From contig CP136066.1 in NCBI GenBank assembly GCA_032622095.1, forward strand, positions 129,923,917 to 129,987,916: a stretch of DNA of 64,000 nucleotides, given 5' to 3'. Shown here one piece after another: positions 57,090 through 64,000 of this stretch. A program made the translations under genes and the position numbers. The DNA is from Siphonodentalium dalli (Eukaryota > Mollusca > Scaphopoda > Gadilida > Siphonodentaliidae). The notes below the pieces were generated by a model, which saw only the letters and a program-made list of their open reading frames with translations, searched no databases and was not told where the DNA came from. Position 1 is the first letter of the stretch; the number at the start of each line of letters is the position of its first letter.

Positions 57090-57255
57090 TCCTCAAGAAA
57101 TCAGGGGGGGGGGGGGGTCTGGAAAAAACTTGCACATATAGGGCCCAAAAAGTTTTTTTCCGACACCGAAGGACCCACCAGCCCATTTGTGCCAAAAAAA
57201 TATTTTCCTCCAAAATTATGGGGACCCACCCCCCTTTCCAAAATTTCAGAGTTTT
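57090..57255 (-). repeat. Poly-G/poly-C tract repeat R2, copy 1 (minus orientation)
   Basis: A run of about 15 G at 57103 is followed by TCTGGAAAAAACTTGCACAT ATAGGGCCC and further matches to the reverse complement of 58625-58760. Frames on both strands here come from this repeat. Confidence 0.7.
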
Positions 57256-58624
57256 ATTTAGTCGTTCTTCAATAACTGTGTTAACTGCCTTACTAATTGG
57301 TAAACACAGATCAGAAAAACGAAAAATAAACTGTATTTCCATGTGTTTCCTGGAGTATTCAGTATCTAACAACAATAATAAAGCATTGTGTAGGTACACT
57401 ATATGTCACAAATCGCCCTAGACCCCATTATAGCCTTAATATATCGAGTGTGTTGTGTCTGACAGAGAACACTGGCCAGTGTAAATAGTGGTAAACAAGT
57501 CAGGGGTTCCACAATTATTTGTGCATGACCAAAGAACTCTTTAGTCTTATCCAACGGGATGGGGTGGGGTGGTGGAGGGGAATTGTTTTTGGTTTAGGTA
57601 TACACATAGATATATGGTTATTATACTGCCCGATATTAGTCGGCGGGTATATAGTTGACGTCTCGAGCCGTCAGTCCGTACAAACATTTTGCATTATAAC
57701 TCAAGAGTCGGTTGTCATATTTTTATGCCCTATGGCATGGTGACGGACCAGAAATGGGGGACGAATATGCATAATATCACGGGTTGTGACCATCAATGCC
57801 TACCAGAGTTATGGGCCCTGTTCGACTTTATGAAATTCAGTCCATACAAAGTTTTTGCAATATAAGTATTAAAAGTGTCGGTTGTCGAATTTTGATGTGG
57901 TTTGGTATGGTGATAGACCAGAATGAAGAATTGAATGTCATTTCTCAATGCATCTGAATGCATCACATTATTTCAGTTCATCTATTTGTAAGTGATAACA
58001 ATATACAATTAGTATTTTTAGTTTAGTCTTGTTGAGCAGGAAAGCTCCAGGATAAAGTTCGGAAATTCAATGAGAATAGCGTCCCCTTCAGTTGGGATTG
58101 TCTCAGCAGTAAACAGTAATGGTCATTCATCATAACCAATTCAGTTTTATTTGGATAATTGTTGCAAATTAACATTACTTGCAATCATTCAAATGAGAAT
58201 TAACCAGAAGGAATGAATTTGATTACATGCCAGAACAAGACAGTATTTCAGACATTAGAAATTTATGAGATACCCTTTTCAATTTCATGTTATGCAACAA
58301 TCAGGTTAATGATATCTAGTCATCATTGAGTATTCACCATGTAGTATCCAATTTGTGGTACAGTTTTTTTGTTTTATTACTTTTATTCAGGTATACAACT
58401 GGGTAATATATAAATTTTTGTTACTAAATATTTCTTCCGTTGATCATAAGTTTCCTGAACGCTATTACGGTGGTCCATTGTGAAGTGGTCCGGGATCCTG
58501 TGAAATCCAGAATGTTGCTAAATCTGAGGCTAAAGAGTCACTTTAGCTGCCTATATAGCCCTATACCAGAAGCATGGTACTAACATGCTTACAAACAACA
58601 TTACATGGTCAGTACTTGTAAATT
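57256..58624. other. No gene seen
   Basis: Unrecognised AT-rich sequence; open frames such as 57519-57743 lack any known motif. Confidence 0.5.
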
Positions 58625-58760
58625 GTTTGAAAAAAAAAACATTTTGGAAAAAAATTACATGCACAATTTTTTCGGCCTCTGGACCACCCACCCACTCTGG
58701 CCCTATATACGGATTTTTTTTGCAGACCCCCCCCCCCCCCCCCCCTGCAAGAAATCAGAT
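58625..58760 (+). repeat. Poly-C tract repeat R2, copy 2 (plus orientation)
   Basis: ATTTTGGAAAAAAA, GGCCCTATATACGG and a run of about 18 C before TGCAAGAAATCAG. It corresponds to the reverse complement of 57090-57255 and is therefore the same family in opposite orientation, 1.5 kb away. Confidence 0.7.
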
Positions 58761-59212
58761 AAATCTGACATGAAACATGTATTCGACTATAGCTGGAAGA
58801 TGGACATTCTTCATTCAAACTTGAAAATATAGATCTTGTTGCTCCTGTTACCAATTTCTGTGTCACTCCTGTTTAATACCAAGAGTATAACAATGCATTA
58901 TACGAGGGTGTAAACTAGACTTCTCAAGAAACCTGCCACAAGAGGGAAGGTCACCAAAAGGTAATCCCAACAATAGTCAAAATGATGGTGATTTCTGCAG
59001 ACCGGAGCACATTAACGAACAAATGAGGTGAGTAGGTTAATTGTAAGTCACTCCTGTTATAGCAATATCATTTCTTTCATCATTTTCCATGTATCAGGAT
59101 TATGTTCTTTATTTACTGGAATGAGTCTTTTATGCAAAACATAAATATTTACTTTTCAAATCCTGATTTTTAGAAATTTTCTATCAACTACCACATCTGT
59201 CACTCCTGTTAT
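58761..59212. other. No gene supported; GTCACTCCTGTTA words
   Basis: GTCACTCCTGTT occurs at about 58861, 59048 and 59199 as well as in the hairpin that follows. A 45-codon open stretch (about 58890-59027) ends in AAATGAG-GTGAGT, a donor-like site, but it has no recognised homology. Confidence 0.4.
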
Positions 59213-59249
59213 TGTCACTCCTGTTACTTTTTTCGTAACAGGAGTGACA
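59213..59249. repeat. Perfect 15-bp hairpin TGTCACTCCTGTTAC
   Basis: TGTCACTCCTGTTAC-TTTTTTC-GTAACAGGAGTGACA, a perfect stem with a 7-base loop. The same word occurs three more times within the preceding 360 bp. Confidence 0.9.
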
Positions 59250-59307
59250 GTAACATGCGACAGATATGTGCAATGCAAATTTATTGCCAACATCCGGTTG
59301 GATAAAA

Positions 59308-59392
59308 CAAGACAGTCAAAGACTGTGGGGTCGCTCACCAGACTACAAAGACTGATAAGACTGGGACTCTGGAGACCACAACAGTCAGAACT
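59308..59392. repeat. ~85-bp interspersed repeat shared with 37087-37172
   Basis: GACAGTCAAAGACTGTGGGG TCGCTCACCAGACTACAAAG and following, about 90% identical to the other copy. Confidence 0.75.
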
Positions 59393-59799
59393 TTTCATAA
59401 TCATTTTAAAAGAAGTAGATCTAAACAGGATATGTGGCTAGAGAGGCTTCATGTATGTAGATCGGTGAATATCTACCTTGAATTTACCAACTGTACACTA
59501 CTGATCACCCCACCCCTCCTCCAGCTCAACAAGTCCCCTCCCGACCGGGCTCCAGACTCCCAAGTCTTAGGTTGGAATTTCACAACCGACATCTCAAACT
59601 TTCTCAATTGTTGGAAATTTCAAATCTCACAAGCGCCTTTTTATAAAACCATTTAGACATGTTTGAAGCCCAATTATCCATGGACCCAAAACACCATACA
59701 TGTATGTCAGATTAATCAGTCAGGTAGTTCCAAGGTAGATGTTTTTTATGAATTTTGTATTTTAATGATTTTATTAGACACAAAAGTGTTAAGTCCCCA
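59393..59799. other. No gene seen
   Basis: No recognised coding or repeat structure. Confidence 0.45.
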
Positions 59800-60130
59800 T
59801 AGCCCCGTCATTTCTTAACAGGTTGACCTCATGTTAACAAATCTGAATCTCAGACACTAAAGGATCCTCCATACTATATGTAAGCTAAATAGTCCAACCT
59901 ATCTTGAGAAGACATTTTAAGTATTACTATAGAAACATACAGTTATGTCCCTGGTCCCACCCTATTTAACATGGTGACCCCATCTGAATAAATTTGAATC
60001 CCATACACCAAAGAACCCTTCATACTAAATATCAGTAAAATAGACCTGATGGTCCTTGTGAAGGAAGCATATTAAGAGGAAAACTGTCCTTCGCTTGGCC
60101 CCTATTTGACCAGGTGACCTCATTTGAAAA
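59800..60130 (+). repeat. F4-related monomers, decayed
   Basis: Two to three diverged monomers with ACAAATCTGAATCTCAGACA, CATACTAAATATCAGTAAAA and GTTATGTCCCTGGTCCCACC phrases. No terminal tract or hairpin. Confidence 0.65.
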
Positions 60131-60282
60131 TTACCAACCTGACAACCCCATAAAGTTAAAATTTGTGGCCAATTCTGTCCAACAGTTTAACCTGAAGTAG
60201 GAACATATATGGACTGGTGATTTAAAAACATACATGTTGGAGAATTAAACCAAACTATGAAAACAGTTCCAACCGATTTTTA

Positions 60283-60910
60283 GTGTGAACATCTAATCTA
60301 CAACTAATGTTGTATCAGGCATGAAATTTTCAACTGTTTTTATTTTTATCAAGGTAGGGGGTCAAAACTCCACCCCCTCTACACTCCCTCCCCATTGCCA
60401 AATGTAAATCCCCAACTATGAGATCAATTCATCTAGTAATATCAATATACCCCCCAATATCCTATATACCCCCCCCCCCCAAATTTTCTTTGAAAAATAA
60501 GGTCATGTGGTGGTTAAGAAAATAATATTGGAAAATCTACAACTAATGTTGTATCAGGCATGAAATTTTTTGGTGTGAACATCTAATCTACAACTAATGT
60601 TGTATCAGGCATGAAATTTTCAACTGTTTAAATTTTGATTAAAGTAGGGGGCCAAAACTCCACCCCCTCTACACTCACTACCCATTGCCTCAAATGTTGC
60701 CCCCACCCAGGCTGCCTGGAAATCAATATTATTATACCAGTACCAAACAGCATAGAGGAGAGTTAAATCTCTTATCTCTGCCCCTATTAGAACAAATGTG
60801 AATCCCCATCTATGAGATCCATTTATCTAGTAATATCAATATATACCCCCCAATATTCAATATACCCCCCCCCCCCCCATTTTTCTTTGAAAAATAAGGG
60901 TATGATTTCA
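60283..60910. repeat. Imperfect tandem repeat with poly-C tracts
   Basis: CTACAACTAATGTTGTATCA GGCATGAAATTTT occurs near 60298, 60538 and 60587. ATATACCCCCCAATAT with a following run of C occurs near 60450 and 60846. GGGGGYCAAAACTCCACCCC occurs near 60357 and 60646. Units are about 290-390 bp and partly scrambled. Confidence 0.75.
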
Positions 60911-60949
60911 CCTGGATAAGTGGTGGTTAAGAAAATAATTTTGGAACAG

Positions 60950-61045
60950 CAAGCCTGTATTAAGTGTGTCTGACCTTTGCAGAATGAGGTCCCCAAACGG
61001 CGAATTTAATGACACTATTCCGCAAGGTGGGCTAGCATCACTGAA
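60950..61045. repeat. Half copy of the 61473 MITE
   Basis: AAGCCTGTATTAAGTGTGTC TGACCTTTGCAGAATGAGGT CCCCAAA and AATGACACTATTCCGCAAGG match the left half of the element at 61473. Confidence 0.75.
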
Positions 61046-61077
61046 TTCACCTCACCCTCTGGGGGCCTCTTTTCCTA

Positions 61078-61400
61078 AAAATGACCCCATTTGAACAAAT
61101 CTGAACCCCGGTCACCCAAGGCCCCTCCATACCAAATATAAGCTATATAGGCCCAATGGTTCTTGAGAAGAAATTGTTTTAAAAATTACTATGGCGGGAA
61201 ACAGTTATGGTCCTGGCTTTGCACCTACATGTATTTGATCTGATGAACTTATTTGAACAAATCTGATTGTGAGTCACCTAGGGAACATGCACACCAAAAT
61301 ATATAAACACATTTGGTCTTTAATATGGAGAAGAAAACAATTGTTGAAAGACAGATGGATAGACATCCCAACAGATAGATGGATAGAAGGACTGCCTGAC
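61078..61400 (+). repeat. F3/F4-type monomers with GATAGATGGATAG tract
   Basis: ATTTGAACAAATCTGAACCC near 61089 and TTATTTGAACAAATCTGATT near 61250, then GACAGATGGATAGACATCCC, a decayed tetranucleotide tract. Confidence 0.65.
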
Positions 61401-61472
61401 AGACAGAAGACAAATTCAATCCAATATACCCCCCAATTTTTCTTCACCTGGACACCTGGATAAGTGGTGGTT

Positions 61473-61767
61473 AAGAAAATAATATGAAACAGCCAAGCCT
61501 GAATTTAGTGTCTGACATTTGCAGAATGAGGTCCCCAAAAGGTGAATTGAATGACACTATTCCGCAAGGCAGGCTAGCATCACTGAATTCACACTCAGTC
61601 TGATTAGGCCTCAACTGCCATGGGAAACCTAGAAACAGATTGAAGTTCTACTGTTGAAGTTGGTGATTCTAGCCTGCTGTACAGGGTAGCAACACTAAAT
61701 CACCCCCTGGGGACCTCATTCTGAAAATGTCAGACACACTAAATTCAGGCTTGAGAAAATAATTTTG
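61473..61767. mobile_element. MITE with ~55-65-bp inverted repeats
   Basis: AAGCCTGAATTTAGTGTCTG ACATTTGCAGAATGAGGTCC at the left is mirrored by GGACCTCATTCTGAAAATGT CAGACACACTAAATTCAGGC at the right. AAGAAAATAAT and AAAATAATTTT lie outside on either side. The interior has a second, weaker inverse match (CAGGCTAGCA / TAGCCTGCTG). No coding. Confidence 0.8.
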
Positions 61768-62104
61768 TTTTAATTTGATAATAACAACAAGCACCATTGC
61801 TAGTGCAGTGTTTACACAAACCTGTCCAATAACATTCTAATCTCTAATCTGTCATTCTGATCTCAATTAATGACCTGACTGTGTGTCTCTATGAAGCTGA
61901 GTCCTCTTGTAGATATAATATTGGCAGATATAATAACTGCTTCTGGAGAGAGGTAAGTTGTGATATGATATGGGTGAAGGGGCTGTTGGCAGGGTGGGGT
62001 CCTGGGTCATGTGAGGGTGGGGGGTGGGTAATGGAAAGTTTCTGTGATTCATTGAAGACTGAAGTTTCATAACTCAGAGAATGTTATAATTATGTGAGTT
62101 TTTC
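61768..62104. other. No gene seen
   Basis: A GT/G-rich patch at 61970-62030 stands out, but no structure is recognised. Confidence 0.45.
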
Positions 62105-62602
62105 AAATTTTATAACATGTTATAAAAAAAAATTATTAAAAAAATTTTGTGTGTTAAATTGAGCAAGGAGTTAAATCTGAATATTTTTTTGGGGTTTTTT
62201 TTTTTTTTTTTAGTTATGTCACTGGCTCCGCCAACATTCGACACAGTGACCTCATTTGAACAAATCTGAACCACAGTCACCCAAGGTACCCTCATACCAA
62301 ATATGAACCCATTCGGCCCGACAACTTCAGAAAAGAAGTCGTTTTAAGAATTACTATGTGGAAAAATAGTTATGGTCCTGACATCAAAACTATTTGACTT
62401 GGTGACCTCATTTGAACAAATCTGAATGAGAGTCACCTAGGGAACATCCACACCAAATATGAACCAATTCGGTATGATGGTTTCAGAGGAGAAGATGCTT
62501 AAAAAAAGTTTGACGGACGGACGGACGGACAGACGGACGGACGACGGACGAGGAGTGATGACTATAGCTCCACCGGAGACTTCGTCTCAGGTGAGCTAAA
62601 AA
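62105..62602 (+). mobile_element. Mobile minisatellite family F3, copy 2
   Basis: A/T zone with TTGAGCAAGGAGTTAAATCT, two monomers (CATTTGAACAAATCTGAA at about 62253 and 62409), a GGACGGACGGACGGACAGAC tract at 62513-62550 and the 3' hairpin TAGCTCCACC...GGTGAGCTA plus AAAA, identical to 32877-32914. Confidence 0.87.
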
Positions 62603-64000
62603 TACTCTAAGTTATTGCATCAGATAGCATGTGTCTATGTGCGGACAGACGAACAACGGATAGTAGATACAGACATTGGTATTAATATGTGTACCATACA
62701 AAACGGACAAAACCAGTTCCTGGTGAATAACCATTTCCCACCACCTCCACCCCAAGATAGTTTATATACACATCAACTTTATGCGACCCACATTATCACT
62801 CATATGTGACAGCAAAACTTGATAACAGCGAGCTAGTGGATGCTGTATACTTGTATTTTTGGAAATCTTATACTGTCCCACACCAAAGATTTCTCCGGAA
62901 AATCCAAGCATATGATATGCACGATATTTTCAATAGGTATGGGAATTGATCTCTCGAATGTCAGCTGTGTTTTAATTCTGTCAAAATACATATTTTTCAC
63001 TTTGGTCACAACAAGCCTCAATTGAGGTATCACATGACTGATAGATATATTTCCACCATCCTTGTCAGTGAAACACAAAATGATTTAGTTGTAATATATT
63101 ACAACGTAATTCGCATGATCGCACGAGTTTCCAGGTGTGTGATAATTCTCAGAATCGCACTAGTGCAATCTGTCGACGGAACTATTTCATTCAGTGTTGT
63201 TAGACTGGTTCTCGCCGTTACTATTTTTACTTTTTCAATCACGACAATAAAGAAACAATAAGCGATCAATCGATGAGATGATTCATTCAAGTAGTTTCAT
63301 TTAAAGAATATGTTTGTCGAGGCACAGAATTTAATTTCAAACGCATCATTAAAGATGGGTCAAGGTCAGTCGCGGATATAGACGGTCTGATTGTTACGTT
63401 TACCCTAAAGTTCCGTTAAAACTCAATTAAATTCAGATTTTATGTACCGGAGATGTATGATTGTGAGTCAACTGACTACGATACGGAGATATGTAATAAA
63501 AATAGAACCGCATGAGTGTCTGGATTTTGACAAATTATCGCACTCGATTTGTTGGCGGAACGCGTTACCTCTCGTGCGGGACTGCGTCCCGCACTCGAGG
63601 TATCGCTCCCAGGGCCCAAGCTAGGTATTGAAAACAGGGAGAAGTGAAGTCTCCCTCTGCAGATTTTAGGGAGACTTGAGCCAGAATAGGGAGACTTATA
63701 AAAAAAAATACTTACTAATTTTCAAAATTCGCTTTATTTATCTGCACATCAATACATAAGATAAAACAACAAGATAAAACATATTTAGCAAGATACAACA
63801 CAAGTATAGCACTTGTATAGATCGATAATCTAAAATTTTAACTAAATTTATAACTTTAATTTTTTTTTAAACTGTTGACTTTTTATCTGAAGAAATTAAT
63901 TGTCTACTTCATAACTTTTAATATCTGAATTGTTATTATAAATTTAAATTTTTGGAAATGGCTTTTGGCCACTGCTGTATCGTTAAAATAAACAATAAGG
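62603..64000. other. No gene seen to the window end
   Basis: A mixed region with several open frames of 60-81 codons on both strands, none with a known motif. The 32-bp block GGGCCCAAGCTAGGTATTGA at 63612 repeats 13447. 63700-64000 is very AT-rich. SNAP-25 N-terminal exons would be expected on the minus strand here or beyond, but I did not find them. Confidence 0.45.

Noticed and set aside
57017-57421. Overlapping 134- and 141-codon open frames on both strands
   Set aside because: They cover the R2 poly-G repeat and have homopolymer-driven composition; no domain.
58890-59027. Possible plus-strand exon ending AAATGAG-GTGAGT
   Set aside because: About 45 codons without recognisable homology and no partner exon; kept only as a note.

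Overview
The window is AT-rich metazoan nuclear DNA. It contains split, GT-AG-bounded coding exons, very little coding sequence, many mobile elements and one 100-base assembly gap (19483-19582). The one host gene I can support is a SNAP-25-type t-SNARE on the minus strand. Three coding exons (51223-51089, 30676-30532, 24388-24320) join in frame across introns of 20.4 kb and 6.1 kb. They give the linker, the whole second SNARE motif and the C-terminus; the N-terminal half was not found and should lie beyond the right edge or in short unrecognised exons. The exon wording and the abundance of mobile minisatellites suggest a marine invertebrate, most likely a lophotrochozoan such as a bivalve. That placement is inference; the sequence does not name the species.

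Layout. 1-3.3 kb: mobile minisatellite copies and a 469-bp tandem duplication. 3.3-9.8 kb: an unclassified DNA element with about 500-bp terminal inverted repeats. It holds a nested 1.4-kb inverted-repeat element and a hAT element with a perfect 8-bp target duplication and a broken BED finger. 10.9-16.6 kb: interspersed repeats, a TTAA-ended palindromic MITE and clusters of ATCGGTACCGAT-type palindromes. 17.3-19.5 kb: a tyrosine recombinase relic with one stop codon, between inverted repeats of about 270 bp, ending at the gap. 20.5-23.6 kb: a 3.1-kb array of 160-bp units in two alternating types. 24.3-51.2 kb: the SNAP-25 gene. Its larger intron holds a BEL/Pao LTR retrotransposon whose 5' LTR is split by a 390-bp MITE and a 4.9-kb TIR element; that TIR element contains a mobile repeat, which contains another mobile repeat. 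The same intron holds a LINE relic cut by a 1.2-kb TTAA element. 51.4-64 kb: more minisatellite families, a 1.4-kb TIR element, small hairpins and MITEs, probably still SNAP-25 intron or upstream sequence.

The most interesting pattern is architectural. At least five repeat families with different sequences share one plan: about 150-175-bp tandem monomers, usually a GGAC-type tetranucleotide tract, then a terminal hairpin and a short A/T tail. Two families share the start AATGAAAGTGT and some members have a GTCAATGAC palindrome near the 5' end. Hairpins in two families show paired changes in both arms between copies, as expected if the folded form matters. This fits the Helentron-associated type of non-autonomous rolling-circle element, but no Rep/helicase gene is present here. 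Nested insertions give empty sites, so several element ends can be set to within a few bases.
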